A stretch of DNA of 64,000 nucleotides from Neobacillus sp. SuZ13 (GTDB lineage Bacteria > Bacillota > Bacilli > Bacillales > Cytobacillaceae). Below the pieces are notes generated by a model that searched no databases, was not told where the DNA came from, and saw only the letters and a list, made by a program, of their open reading frames with translations. This document shows, one piece after another, positions 43,438-52,532 of this stretch. How positions within the stretch are numbered: the stretch's first letter is position 1; every line of letters begins with the position of its first letter. The translations under genes were made by a program, and so were the position numbers. The stretch covers positions 5,383,501-5,447,500 of the forward strand of contig NZ_CP126107.1 in assembly GCF_030123365.1 (NCBI RefSeq). Direction: 5' to 3'.

Positions 43438-44701
43438 TAAGTTTTCCTGCCTTCTTTTTCGACCGGGCTACTGAAAAACGAGAAAGAATGGGGTCGTGAA
43501 TTGGATTTACTCTTCCATTAAGTTGATACGTTAAGCTATATGCCATGAGGTTGCCCATGACGGCAGACATACCATATCCATGACCGTTATAACCTCCAGA
43601 GATAAAGGCATTGTCGAATGTGTTTAATTTCCCAAAATACGGAAGATGATCCTCCGTCAGTTCGACTGTCCCAGCAAACGCCCGAATCAATTGTTTATGG
43701 CTGTAGGCAGGGAAAAGTTCTAGTAATCTGCTTGAAAGAAACTCCAATGCATAGTTCGTATTCGAAACATCGAACCCATTCGTTTCCCAAGAGCCTCCCC
43801 CGCCAAATAAAATATTGCCAGCATGAGTTTGCCGTAAATATAAAGAATTCCCTGTAACAAATGGGTGAATCCTCCTTTTATTAACAATCTCGGAGACTAG
43901 AATTTGAGAACGTCTTGGAATGACGATGACTTGTTCGTTTAACTTTTTACATACTTCCGTTGTCCAAGGCCCACAACAAAGCAGAAAGGCATCCGATTGA
44001 AACTTTCCTTTTTCCGTAATGACATACTCTATGGTTCGATTACTAGTCTGAAAGTCAAGGACCTCACAATGATTGATTACAGTAGCTCCATGTTCTTTTA
44101 AATACTTTAGTAAACTAGTCATCGTTGTAAAAGGATAGCTTTGCCCATCGGATTTGCTAAACAAACCCATTTTTGTTTCGGATGTTAGATCCGGAACCAT
44201 GCCTTTCAACTCATCTGGAGAAAGAACCTTAACTTTTAACCCCGCTGTAGTGTATATTTCATGTGCCGCCAAGAGTTTTTCTTGTTCTACTTCATTTCTC
44301 GCGACCATTACATGACCAGATGAAACATATTTCGTGTCAATCTTTTTTTGTTGAAGCGAGCTCCAAATCTCAGTGGCCAACCTGGCGAAAGGAAGTTCGG
44401 ATAACTCCCTGCCTAAAGACAGCACTCCGCCTCCATTTCTTCCAGAAGCTGCTGCACCAAATGACTTTTTTTCTAAAATAGTGATCGTAAATCCACTTTT
44501 TTGCAAAAAAAAGGCGGACATTAGACCAACAATTCCACCTCCAATAATGGTGATATGCCTATTTTTCTGGTTTAAATGGGGATGATCTGAAAGAAAATCT
44601 TTTAATTGATCATATGTGTCCCGAGCTTGAATAGCTAATTTACTAGTCTCCTTGTCTATGTGAAGATTTAATAAACTAAGACGATCCATTTCTTCCTTCA
44701 T
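43430..44701 (-). CDS. FAD-dependent amino acid/imino acid oxidase subunit (DadA/HcnC-like)
   Basis: The 423-residue DAO-superfamily enzyme has HITIIGGGIVGLMSAFFLQKSGF (FAD motif about 50 residues in, after a helical N-terminal extension), AAASGRNGGGVLSLGRELSELPFARLA, and the C-terminal ISGGYNGHGYGMSAVMGNLMAY. It is the substrate-oxidising subunit of HcnC/opine oxidase B/D-hydroxyproline dehydrogenase-type complexes. An opine, D-amino acid or N-substituted amino acid taken up by the adjacent ABC importer is the likely substrate. Release of lysine to feed KamA is an attractive but unproven idea. Confidence 0.82.
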   Translation of the reverse strand: MKEEMDRLSLLNLHIDKETSKLAIQARDTYDQLKDFLSDHPHLNQKNRHITIIGGGIVGLMSAFFLQKSGFTITILEKKSFGAAASGRNGGGVLSLGRELSELPFARLATEIWSSLQQKKIDTKYVSSGHVMVARNEVEQEKLLAAHEIYTTAGLKVKVLSPDELKGMVPDLTSETKMGLFSKSDGQSYPFTTMTSLLKYLKEHGATVINHCEVLDFQTSNRTIEYVITEKGKFQSDAFLLCCGPWTTEVCKKLNEQVIVIPRRSQILVSEIVNKRRIHPFVTGNSLYLRQTHAGNILFGGGGSWETNGFDVSNTNYALEFLSSRLLELFPAYSHKQLIRAFAGTVELTEDHLPYFGKLNTFDNAFISGGYNGHGYGMSAVMGNLMAYSLTYQLNGRVNPIHDPILSRFSVARSKKKAGKLNV

Positions 44702-44743
44702 ATTGGTTTACATCCTTTGAGATATTTATGGAGAACTCAATTT

Positions 44744-45508
44744 TTACCTGACCAAACGTAAAAATGATATGAGTCTCTCACTCTTCGGTTGGATCAAGAC
44801 TTCCTTGGGGTCACCTTGTTCCTCGATAACTCCGTCGGCCATAAAGATGACCCTGTCAGCCACCTCTTTCGCAAAGCCCATTTCATGAGTAACGACTACC
44901 ATGGTCATGCCCTCAAATGCTAATTGCTTCATTACTTGCAAGACTTCCCCAACCAATTCCGGGTCTAATGCGGATGTAGGCTCATCAAAAAGCATAATCT
45001 TCGGATTCATCGCTAGTGCTCTTGCAATGGCGACACGTTGCTGCTGCCCTCCTGATAGCTTTTTTGGATATACATCCTTTTTCTCCTTCAAGCCTACTTT
45101 TTCCAAAAGCTTGATCGCTTCCATCTCTGCTTCAGCTTTATTCTTATTCAATACTTGAATGGGACTAACCGTTACATTTTCTAATACGGTCATATGTGGA
45201 AATAAATTAAATTGCTGAAACACCATCCCCACTTCTTGACGAACTTTACTAATGTTTTTTATAGAATTGTCCAATTTGATATTGTCGACGATGACATTTC
45301 CGCTAGTTGCCGTTTCGAGTCGATTGATACAGCGGAGTAAGGTACTTTTCCCAGAACCGCTTGCACCAATTAATGCAACGACCTCACCTTTATAGATTTG
45401 AAGGTCAATCCCTTTTAATACCTCTAATTGATCAAAGCTCTTATGGAGATTTTCAATATGAATAATGGGAGATAATGGGCTCGCCATTTCTATCTTCCTA
45501 GCTTCCAC
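44744..45508 (-). CDS. polar amino acid ABC transporter ATPase
   Basis: The 254-residue ATPase has Walker A GASGSGKST, the Q-loop FQQFNLF, the signature LSGGQQQRVAIARAL, Walker B IMLFDEPTSALD and the His switch VVTHEMGFA, as in GlnQ/HisP/ArtP. The start is GTG with GGAGG seven bases upstream. It completes a three-gene importer (binding protein, permease, ATPase). Confidence 0.93.
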   Translation of the reverse strand: MEARKIEMASPLSPIIHIENLHKSFDQLEVLKGIDLQIYKGEVVALIGASGSGKSTLLRCINRLETATSGNVIVDNIKLDNSIKNISKVRQEVGMVFQQFNLFPHMTVLENVTVSPIQVLNKNKAEAEMEAIKLLEKVGLKEKKDVYPKKLSGGQQQRVAIARALAMNPKIMLFDEPTSALDPELVGEVLQVMKQLAFEGMTMVVVTHEMGFAKEVADRVIFMADGVIEEQGDPKEVLIQPKSERLISFLRLVR

Positions 45509-45519
45509 TTCATTTCCTC

Positions 45520-46176
45520 CTAGCGTTCACTTATGGACATTCGTTGTTCAATCTTGTTCAAAATAAACGTAAAAATGGTTGTCATCACTAGATAGAAACC
45601 AGCCGCGACAATATAAAATTCAATAAACGCGTAATTCGTAGCCGCAAATCGCTGCGACACCATCATTAATTCGGATACAGTTACAAGTGAAGCCAACGAT
45701 GAATCCTTCAGCATCATGACAGCTTGGTTTCCAAGGGAAGGTACACTGACTCGAAGAGCCTGTGGCAGGATGATTTTTTTCATAATGGTAGGGTATCTCA
45801 TCCCTAATGATTCTGCAGCCTCCATTTGTCCAATTGGAACGGACATAATGCCGCCACGGTATATTTCTGCAATGTAGGCAGCCGCATTCAACCCTAATGC
45901 AATGACAGAAGAAATAAATGGGGTTAGCTCAATTCCTATTTGCGGTAATCCGAAATAAACGAGAAACAATTGAACGAGCATGGGCGTCCCACGAATGATC
46001 CAAATATAGAATTGAGCAACATAGGACAAGATTTTTATTTTAGAAATCCTCATTAATGCAATAAGAAGACCAAAAATCATGCCTATGATTATGGATACTA
46101 ACGACAGTTGAATCGTTACAATTGCCGCCTTTACCAAGAACGGGATAAACTCGCCAACTAAACTAAAATTAAGCAT
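45520..46176 (-). CDS. polar amino acid ABC transporter permease
   Basis: The 218-residue, five-helix permease has the His/Glu/Gln-type signature: IRGTPMLVQLFLVYFG in the early part and AAESLGMRYPTIMKKIILPQALRVSVPSLGN as the ATPase-coupling EAA loop. A single permease gene implies a homodimer. It lies 11 bases from each neighbour in the importer operon. Confidence 0.93.
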   Translation of the reverse strand: MLNFSLVGEFIPFLVKAAIVTIQLSLVSIIIGMIFGLLIALMRISKIKILSYVAQFYIWIIRGTPMLVQLFLVYFGLPQIGIELTPFISSVIALGLNAAAYIAEIYRGGIMSVPIGQMEAAESLGMRYPTIMKKIILPQALRVSVPSLGNQAVMMLKDSSLASLVTVSELMMVSQRFAATNYAFIEFYIVAAGFYLVMTTIFTFILNKIEQRMSISER

Positions 46177-46187
46177 CCTATCTCTCC

Positions 46188-47000
46188 TTAGCGAATATCT
46201 TCACCGAACCATTTCTTACTAATTTCTTCGTATGTTCCATCTTCCATCATATCCTTAAGATGTTTATTGATTTCAGCTTTTAATGCTTCTTCATGCTTGT
46301 TTAATGTGATCCCAGCGGCATCCCTGTAAAGCATGTCTCCAACAGCTTTAACCTTAAATCCTTTTTCTTTAATCATTCTAGAACCAACAGCTTTATCTGT
46401 AATAACTCCTACCACACGTTTATTCGCCAAATCTTGGAAGGTTAAAAGATCGCTTTTATAATTCACAATCGTTGCCCCAAGCTCAGTGGCTTTCTTTTCA
46501 AATGTCGTACCAATGGCTACACCGATTTTTTTACCGTTAATATCTTTTTTAGGATCTTTAATTTCTGAATAATCCTCATTTACAAATAATTGGGCACCGG
46601 TATGATAGTATGGATCCGTGAAGTCTACTTTTTGTTTCCGTTCTTCTGTGATTGCCATACTCGAAATAATAATGTCGTATTTCTTTGATTGTAATCCCCC
46701 GATAATCGTGTCCCAAGGAGTCGCTATATAATTAGGCTTAACTCCCATTCTTTTTGTAATTTCATTGGCAATATCGACATCAAATCCTATTAACTTATTA
46801 CTCTTATCAAAATAGTTAAATGGAGGATACGCACCCTCGATTCCAATATCCATCACGCCTTTTTTCTTAATAGCTGCCAGGGATCCGGAATCTTGATTAG
46901 TAGCCTTTCCGCCAGTGCTAGTGGTTTTCTCACTACTGCCGCATGCAGCTAGCATAAAAATGAAACATAACGTCATTACGAGTAACATAGGTTTCTTCAT
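46188..47000 (-). CDS. amino acid ABC transporter substrate-binding lipoprotein
   Basis: The 270-residue lipoprotein has the lipobox LAAC (Cys20) and the type 3 solute-binding fold: GVMDIGIEGAYPPFNYFDKSNKLIGFDVDIANEITKRMGV, SSMAITEERKQKVDFTDPYY, and the hinge region IGVAIGTTFE. It should capture a polar or basic amino acid or opine-like compound. GGAGG precedes the ATG. Its position between yokU and the flavoprotein genes links uptake to the oxidase and to KamA. Confidence 0.92.
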   Translation of the reverse strand: MKKPMLLVMTLCFIFMLAACGSSEKTTSTGGKATNQDSGSLAAIKKKGVMDIGIEGAYPPFNYFDKSNKLIGFDVDIANEITKRMGVKPNYIATPWDTIIGGLQSKKYDIIISSMAITEERKQKVDFTDPYYHTGAQLFVNEDYSEIKDPKKDINGKKIGVAIGTTFEKKATELGATIVNYKSDLLTFQDLANKRVVGVITDKAVGSRMIKEKGFKVKAVGDMLYRDAAGITLNKHEEALKAEINKHLKDMMEDGTYEEISKKWFGEDIR

Positions 47001-47065
47001 ATTAGCCCCTCCTAAATAAAGTTCATCTCCCGCTTACGATTGAAAAACGGGAGATGGCTTGCTAA

Positions 47066-47344
47066 TTATTTCGAAAAATCAAAGTAGTTTCGCTTCAATA
47101 AGCGTGGAGCTGTCATAAGTGTTTCATACGTCATACTTCTTTCAAGCTTTGAGCAATCTATTAAAAATAGCTGATCCTCAATTTCTTTCACCGTTTGATC
47201 CGTTTGATAGGTCATTCCACATTCCAAGCAATGAATGGTCGGCGTGTCCTGAATCTCGATTACTTTTGTTCCATCTGGAAGTTCCCAATACACTTTGCTG
47301 CTCGTTTCACGTGCTGTGTCAGATTCGCACCATTGACAAATCAA
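47066..47344 (-). CDS. yokU: YokU family protein with CxxC zinc-finger-like motifs
   Basis: The 92-residue protein begins MICQWCESDTARE and has a second pair IHCLECGMTYQTD, together a likely zinc ribbon. Its family occurs next to kamA in many bacilli. The role is unknown, possibly tied to aminomutase maturation or control. The start is TTG with GGAGG inside the end of kamA, so translation is coupled. Confidence 0.82.
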   Translation of the reverse strand: MICQWCESDTARETSSKVYWELPDGTKVIEIQDTPTIHCLECGMTYQTDQTVKEIEDQLFLIDCSKLERSMTYETLMTAPRLLKRNYFDFSK

Positions 47345-47346
47345 AA

Positions 47347-48756
47347 TTATTCCTCCCCTGCTCCCACTGTTTCATATTTCTTCATTTGTGATTGGAATTT
47401 TTTCTCTTTTAACTCGTCACGTTTTTCACGTTTATCTTTTAATGAACTATGCTCATTGTTTTCGTTATACGTTTTGCGGCGGTCTAATCGTTTTAATCCT
47501 TCAGGTGTAAGGTTAAATTTCGTATCATCAATAATCGATAGGACTCCATTACTTTCAAACTTTTCGAACACTTCAGGATATACCTTTTTGTAGTAATCCT
47601 CTGCACTGCCTGACTGATAATTTGTTGGTTCTGGATAAGAGGTAATGACACCTTCAAAGTTACGTAATACAACTTTATTAGCACTTTGAGAAATGATATA
47701 GTTCGGCTGCAATGGAATTTTGCCTCCTCCACCCGGGGCATCAACAATAAATGTCGGAACGGCATAACCCGATGTATGACCGCGAAGTCCTTCCATAATT
47801 TCCAATCCTTTGCTGATTGGTGCACGGAAATGGCCAATCCCTTCTGATAAATCACATTGATAAATATAATATGGACGAACGCGAATTTTAACAAGGTCAT
47901 GCATAAGCTGTTTCATGATCGGTACACTGTCGTTAATGCCTGCTAAAATAACCGCCTGGTTACCAACAGGTACACCAACATTTGCAAGCATTTCACATGC
48001 ACGCTTCGATTCTTCTGTAATTTCAATAGATGTATTGAAATGTGTATTCAACCAAACTGGATGATACTTTTTCAAGATATTACAAAGATTTTCGGTAATA
48101 CGCTGCGGGAATACGACAGGTGCTCTTGTACCGATACGAATAATTTCTACATGCGGAATCTCACGTAAACTTTTTAAAATATATTCTAAAATATTGTCAT
48201 TAATAAGGAGCCCGTCTCCTCCGGAAATTAACACATCTCGGATCTGTGGGTTCGATGCGATATAATTAATCGCGGTGTCTAACTGTTTCTTTGGTACGCC
48301 CATTCCGATTTGTCCGGAGAAGCGTCTTCTTGTACAGTAACGGCAGTACATGGAGCACTGGTTTGTAACTAAGAACAACACTCGGTCCGGATAACGATGG
48401 GTTAACCCAGGTACTGGTGAATCTTCATCTTCGTGAAGGGGATCTTCTAAGTCATATCTGGTTTTATGCAATTCCGCAGAAATCGGAACAGATTGCATTC
48501 GCACCGGACATCTTGAATCATCAGGATCCATAAGCGATGCATAATATGGCGTGATGTTTAAAGGGATTGTTTTTGTTGAGATTAAAACCCCTTCCTCTTC
48601 TTCTGGTGTTAAGTTGACTACTTTCTTTAAGTCTTCTAAATTTTTGATTGTATTCGTCAGCTGCCAAACCCAATCGTTCCATTGCTCATCCGTTACATCC
48701 TTCCAAAGCTCGATTTCTTTCCAATGTCTTTTCGGTTTGAATAAAGTGTTTCTCAT
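47347..48756 (-). CDS. kamA: lysine 2,3-aminomutase
   Basis: The 469-residue radical SAM enzyme has the cluster motif C134-SMY-C138-RY-C141, the substrate-binding DLEDPLHEDEDSPVPGLTHRYPDRVLFL segment and the PLP lysine in PGGGGKIPLQPNY. It converts L-lysine to L-beta-lysine using S-adenosylmethionine, a 4Fe-4S cluster and PLP. The surrounding genes match the later steps of an acetyl-beta-lysine catabolic route. A MITE-like element separates it from the upstream acetyltransferase gene, so it may rely on read-through or on a promoter provided there. Confidence 0.95.
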   Translation of the reverse strand: MRNTLFKPKRHWKEIELWKDVTDEQWNDWVWQLTNTIKNLEDLKKVVNLTPEEEEGVLISTKTIPLNITPYYASLMDPDDSRCPVRMQSVPISAELHKTRYDLEDPLHEDEDSPVPGLTHRYPDRVLFLVTNQCSMYCRYCTRRRFSGQIGMGVPKKQLDTAINYIASNPQIRDVLISGGDGLLINDNILEYILKSLREIPHVEIIRIGTRAPVVFPQRITENLCNILKKYHPVWLNTHFNTSIEITEESKRACEMLANVGVPVGNQAVILAGINDSVPIMKQLMHDLVKIRVRPYYIYQCDLSEGIGHFRAPISKGLEIMEGLRGHTSGYAVPTFIVDAPGGGGKIPLQPNYIISQSANKVVLRNFEGVITSYPEPTNYQSGSAEDYYKKVYPEVFEKFESNGVLSIIDDTKFNLTPEGLKRLDRRKTYNENNEHSSLKDKREKRDELKEKKFQSQMKKYETVGAGEE

Positions 48757-48823
48757 GATTAAACTCCCCCTAAATTGGTTGATTTTTTATGACATCTTTA
48801 ATGAATACTCTGTTTATTAAGAA

Positions 48824-49007
48824 GGCTGTGTTAAACTTGTCTGTTGATTTCCGTTCCAGGCACTGCGCTTTCCGCGGGCGTGCCGGGGAGCCTCCTCGTC
48901 GCTTTGCTCCTGCGGGGTCTCCCCTGCCCCGTACTCCCGCAGGAGTCTTCGTGCCTTCCACTCCAATCAACAGAGTGCCAAAATCAACATTATTCTTTAA
49001 CACAGCC
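48824..49007. mobile_element. MITE-like element with 12-bp terminal inverted repeats and 8-bp target duplication
   Basis: GGCTGTGTTAAA (48824-48835) and TTTAACACAGCC (48996-49007) are perfect terminal repeats. ATTAAGAA flanks the element on both sides (48816-48823 and 49008-49015) as an exact 8-bp target duplication. The 184-bp interior is GC-rich, unlike its surroundings, contains further inverted segments (GCGGG/CCCGC) and encodes nothing. Non-autonomous elements of this kind are moved by a transposase elsewhere; the GG ends and 8-bp duplication recall ISL3-type elements, which is inference. Confidence 0.85.
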
Positions 49008-49008
49008 A

Positions 49009-49488
49009 TTAAGAAATGGCGTATTCCATATAATAGCGATTTTCCCCTTCACCAAATTCATCGAATCTGGTCTCTTTTATAGCAAATCCCATTTTTTCAT
49101 ATAGCTTAACAGCTGACTTATTCTCAACATTGACCGTTAAGCATACTTTTTGAAATCCATCTTGCTTCAAAATCGGATAAATATCCTGAAGGAATAATTT
49201 TCCGATTCCTTTTCCTTGCTGGTCGGAGCGGACATAAAACCCAAAAATGTAGGCTTTATGAATATCATTGTAAGCTCTCATCACTTCGCAAATCGCAATC
49301 GGCCTTGGATCATCCTGCTGCCGGTATTGAATGAGTTTCCCGTAGCGTGTAAGTGGGACAAGGGCTTGTTCATCTATGGCTCCTAATCCTGGAAACGCAT
49401 CTCGCTCAAGCTCCATCATCATATTTAGCTGTTCTGGATTCAATGAAGCTGGTACTTCGACATAATAGGTTTGGTTTAATGTGTCCAT
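49009..49488 (-). CDS. GNAT-family N-acetyltransferase (beta-lysine acetyltransferase candidate)
   Basis: The 159-residue single GNAT domain has the acetyl-CoA-binding motif VRSDQQGKGIGKLFLQ and VENKSAVKLYEKMGFAI. It takes the place of the longer AblB/YodP beta-lysine acetyltransferase usual next to kamA, and is about half that length, so it is a different GNAT subfamily. Its ATG lies within the end of the M81 gene (13-base overlap). The stop codon lies in the 8-bp duplication made by the MITE insertion, which restored it exactly. Confidence 0.82.
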   Translation of the reverse strand: MDTLNQTYYVEVPASLNPEQLNMMMELERDAFPGLGAIDEQALVPLTRYGKLIQYRQQDDPRPIAICEVMRAYNDIHKAYIFGFYVRSDQQGKGIGKLFLQDIYPILKQDGFQKVCLTVNVENKSAVKLYEKMGFAIKETRFDEFGEGENRYYMEYAIS

Positions 49489-50996
49489 TTTTCTGTCCCC
49501 CTCCGTTTTACTTCATATTGGATATCATCGAGCGGCCAAATTGGCTTAGGAATGTAATGATACGTAAAAGTTGTTAAACGATTGGATGCTACACCAGGTG
49601 CATCCACATAAATGATCCGGCCAACAATCGGCTCAAACGCTGCCCGGAAATGATTTTTAGCCTTTAGCCCAAGAATTCTTTTTGTGGCTGGCTCAAGACC
49701 AATATGACGAAACATTTCCGGATCATTCGCTGACATTGGTCTTCCAATAAGGAGGATATCCATCTTGCCAACGCGAATGTGAGCCGCCCCCTTTAAATCA
49801 ACTCTTAAATGCTGATTGAATGGCCCAGAATTGTGAAATACACCGTCTGATAAGGCCACGACTGTTGCTTCAACCTGAACGGGCTCCCCAAATTCTGGTG
49901 ATACTTTCCCACCGAGGGACAGCGATATCTTGTTTCCGACTCCTGCGTTAAGGCAAGCCTCAATGGATTCTGGATCGTAAAGTCCTCCAAACAGCGTGTC
50001 GGGAATGTTCATCTTCACCATCTCCCGAAGCAGCTCTGTTGTATCCCCGCTTCCGCAGCTTAGAGGATTATCCGAGATGTCCGCCAGCACGACCGGTTTG
50101 TCGTCTTCAATCGACATCGCCAAAGCGAGCCCTTCTCTTACACCGGGCAAATCCATGATAAATTCTTCTCTTACGCTCCAGAACAAGGAGGCCATCTTTT
50201 GGGCGGTCTCTTTTCCTTTTTGTGGATCAAGCGAAACAACAAGAACACTTGCACCGACCACGGGAATATCCGAGTAAGGAAATCCTCCAAATACGGACAC
50301 ATTATAAATTCCTGCTTCCTCTTCGGCTTGTTTCGCCCACTCTATCATTTTGTGCATCGGCCCTTCTGCCGTTCTCATATTGATAGAGGGAGGCATCATC
50401 GGCAATTTTTCAAAAGAAGCGTAGTAAGTCACACCTTCCTTTAATTGATTTAACAAAGCGATTGCCGCATGGGTGCCTTGTTCGTACATATCAATATGCG
50501 GATAGGTCTTAAATCCAAAATGAAGCGGTGTGTAATCAATCATTTTTTCGCTTAAATTGGCGTGCATGTCCAGGGTCGTCGCAATTGGAACATTCGGTCC
50601 AATCAGCACACGAATTTTTCCTAGTAAATGCTCTTCCGGATCAAAGAGGTGCTCCACGACCATCGCACCATGGAGAGCAAGCAATAATCCGTCCAGCCTT
50701 CCCGCCTGCTGGATGGACTCCAGCATTTGTTTTTCAATGATGGAGTACGCTTCTGTTGATACTACGCCCGATGGGATCGCTGCCGCACAAAGCAGCGGTA
50801 CGATTTCTACGTCCTCGTCATGTTTCAATACATCCAGAAACCCACCCACTTCTGTTTTCGTTCCTGTATAGGCATCATAAATTTCATCGCCGATAAAGTA
50901 GCCTTCATTTCGAAACTGTTCGATTTCAGTTTTCATCGGGCTGAAACTGTGGGATTCATGGTAAAAGAATGCAATACCAATACGATGTTTTCTCAT
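49476..50996 (-). CDS. M81 family metallohydrolase (MlrC-like; candidate 4-acetamidobutyrate deacetylase)
   Basis: The 506-residue protein follows the MlrC/DUF1485 plan: FFYHESHSFSP, LLALHGAMVVE, the zinc-ligand motifs ATLDMHANLS and TYPHIDMYEQGTH, and a C-terminal MlrC_C domain (DISDNPLSCGSGDTTELL). Known members cleave amide bonds. In B. subtilis the position in the kamA operon is held by YodQ, an M20-type deacetylase; none is present here. Hydrolysis of the N-acetyl group of a lysine-derived intermediate is therefore a reasonable but untested role. GGTGGGAG precedes the ATG. Confidence 0.82.
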   Translation of the reverse strand: MRKHRIGIAFFYHESHSFSPMKTEIEQFRNEGYFIGDEIYDAYTGTKTEVGGFLDVLKHDEDVEIVPLLCAAAIPSGVVSTEAYSIIEKQMLESIQQAGRLDGLLLALHGAMVVEHLFDPEEHLLGKIRVLIGPNVPIATTLDMHANLSEKMIDYTPLHFGFKTYPHIDMYEQGTHAAIALLNQLKEGVTYYASFEKLPMMPPSINMRTAEGPMHKMIEWAKQAEEEAGIYNVSVFGGFPYSDIPVVGASVLVVSLDPQKGKETAQKMASLFWSVREEFIMDLPGVREGLALAMSIEDDKPVVLADISDNPLSCGSGDTTELLREMVKMNIPDTLFGGLYDPESIEACLNAGVGNKISLSLGGKVSPEFGEPVQVEATVVALSDGVFHNSGPFNQHLRVDLKGAAHIRVGKMDILLIGRPMSANDPEMFRHIGLEPATKRILGLKAKNHFRAAFEPIVGRIIYVDAPGVASNRLTTFTYHYIPKPIWPLDDIQYEVKRRGTEKWTH

Positions 50997-51030
50997 GTTC
51001 TCCCACCTTATAATAGATATTGTCTTTTCA

Positions 51031-52491
51031 TTAATAGTTCGTATAAATGGACTTCCACTCAGTCATGACATCAAATGCATGATGGGAAACTTCACGGTGA
51101 CCGTTTCCGGACATCTTCATACCCCCAAACGCCACTCCCATCTCGGCATTGGACGTTCCGTTATTTATATAGACAAGTCCGCTTACCGCTTCCTTTGCCG
51201 CACGGTTCGCATAATGAAGGCTCTCAGTATAAATGGAAGTCGATAGCCCATAAATCGTTCCGTTATTTACCTCCATGGCTTCCTCATATGAATCTACTTC
51301 AATGATGGCAAGAACTGGACCAAATATTTCTTCCTGTGCAATGGTATCATTCGGTTTCACATTCTCAATGATGGTCGGCTCATAATAATAGCCGCCCAAT
51401 TCTTTGACACGCTGACCGCCTGACACAATTCTTCCACCTTCTTCAATCGCTGTTTTTACATATTTTTCGACTGTATGAAGCTGGTCTTCATTTACGAGAG
51501 GGCCCACTTGTTTCCCTTCCTCAAGTCCATTTCCTATTTTCATAGACTTTGTTAAATCTACTACTTTTTGTACGAGCAGTTCCTTTACTGGACGCTCGAC
51601 GATTACTCGACTTGCCGCTGTACAGCGCTGACCAGTTGTTGTAAACGCTGATTTTACGATTCCGTCTGCCGCCTTGTCCAAGTCCGCATCCTTCAAGACG
51701 ATCACGGCATTTTTCCCACCCAATTCCAATGAGATACGTTTTAATGTTTTACTGCTCATTTCAGCCAGCTTTTGTCCGACTTCTGTTGAGCCCGTAAACG
51801 AAATGATTTTTACATCCGAATGCTCTGCAAGTGTTTGACCGACTGTTCTTCCTGAACCTGTAATTAAGTTCACAACTCCTGCTGGCAATCCTGCTTCGTC
51901 TAACACTTCCACAAAAATCTTTGCCGATAGCGCAACCTCTGAAGCAGGCTTCCATACGACGGTATTACCAGCAATTAGGGCTGAAAAGATTTTGTAGGAA
52001 GCAAGTGCAACTGGGAAGTTCCAAGGGGTAATGCACGCTGCAACTCCAAGAGGTTCACGAACCATTCTTACATTCCGGTCTGGGAAGCCCGCAGGAACCG
52101 TTTCTCCAAAGAGGCGTCGTCCCTCGCCTGCCATATATTGAGCAGTCGCGACGACCACTCCCACTTCGCCTAAAGACTCAGGCAGCACTTTGCCCATTTC
52201 CATGGTCATCACTCTAGCAAGTTCATGTTTTCGTATTTCAAACAATTGGGCTGCTTTCGTTAAATAAGCCGCTCGTTCTGGAATAGGGGTGTTCTTCCAT
52301 TTTAAATAGGCTTTATTCGCTTTTGTGACAGCCTCATCCACTTGCTCCGTTGTGGCGGCCGCACATATCCCGACAAGTTCCCCCGTTGCCGGATTGATGC
52401 TTTCAAAGTAGGACTGATCGGGAGCACTCACCCATTTTCCATTGATATAAAGATCTCCCTGAAGAATATCTGTTTTGATTTGACTAGACAT
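51031..52491 (-). CDS. succinate-semialdehyde dehydrogenase-type aldehyde dehydrogenase (GabD-like)
   Basis: The 486-residue ALDH has the GabD-style landmarks PWNFPVALASYKIFSALIAGNTVVWKPASE, SFTGSTEVGQKLAE, LELGGKNAVIV and the catalytic cysteine in TTGQRCTAAS. GGAGG before ATG 52491 decides the start. Next to a GabT-like aminotransferase it most likely oxidises succinate semialdehyde (or a related omega-aldehyde acid) to the dicarboxylate. Confidence 0.86.
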   Translation of the reverse strand: MSSQIKTDILQGDLYINGKWVSAPDQSYFESINPATGELVGICAAATTEQVDEAVTKANKAYLKWKNTPIPERAAYLTKAAQLFEIRKHELARVMTMEMGKVLPESLGEVGVVVATAQYMAGEGRRLFGETVPAGFPDRNVRMVREPLGVAACITPWNFPVALASYKIFSALIAGNTVVWKPASEVALSAKIFVEVLDEAGLPAGVVNLITGSGRTVGQTLAEHSDVKIISFTGSTEVGQKLAEMSSKTLKRISLELGGKNAVIVLKDADLDKAADGIVKSAFTTTGQRCTAASRVIVERPVKELLVQKVVDLTKSMKIGNGLEEGKQVGPLVNEDQLHTVEKYVKTAIEEGGRIVSGGQRVKELGGYYYEPTIIENVKPNDTIAQEEIFGPVLAIIEVDSYEEAMEVNNGTIYGLSTSIYTESLHYANRAAKEAVSGLVYINNGTSNAEMGVAFGGMKMSGNGHREVSHHAFDVMTEWKSIYTNY

Positions 52492-52532
52492 AAACTTGAC
52501 CTCCTTTTTGGTGGTAATCCGAGGTAACAAAA

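Noticed and set aside
48770..49104. Open frames on both strands through the GC-rich region
   Set aside because: They arise from the GC-rich interior of the MITE, cross its ends and have no ribosome site or protein-like features.
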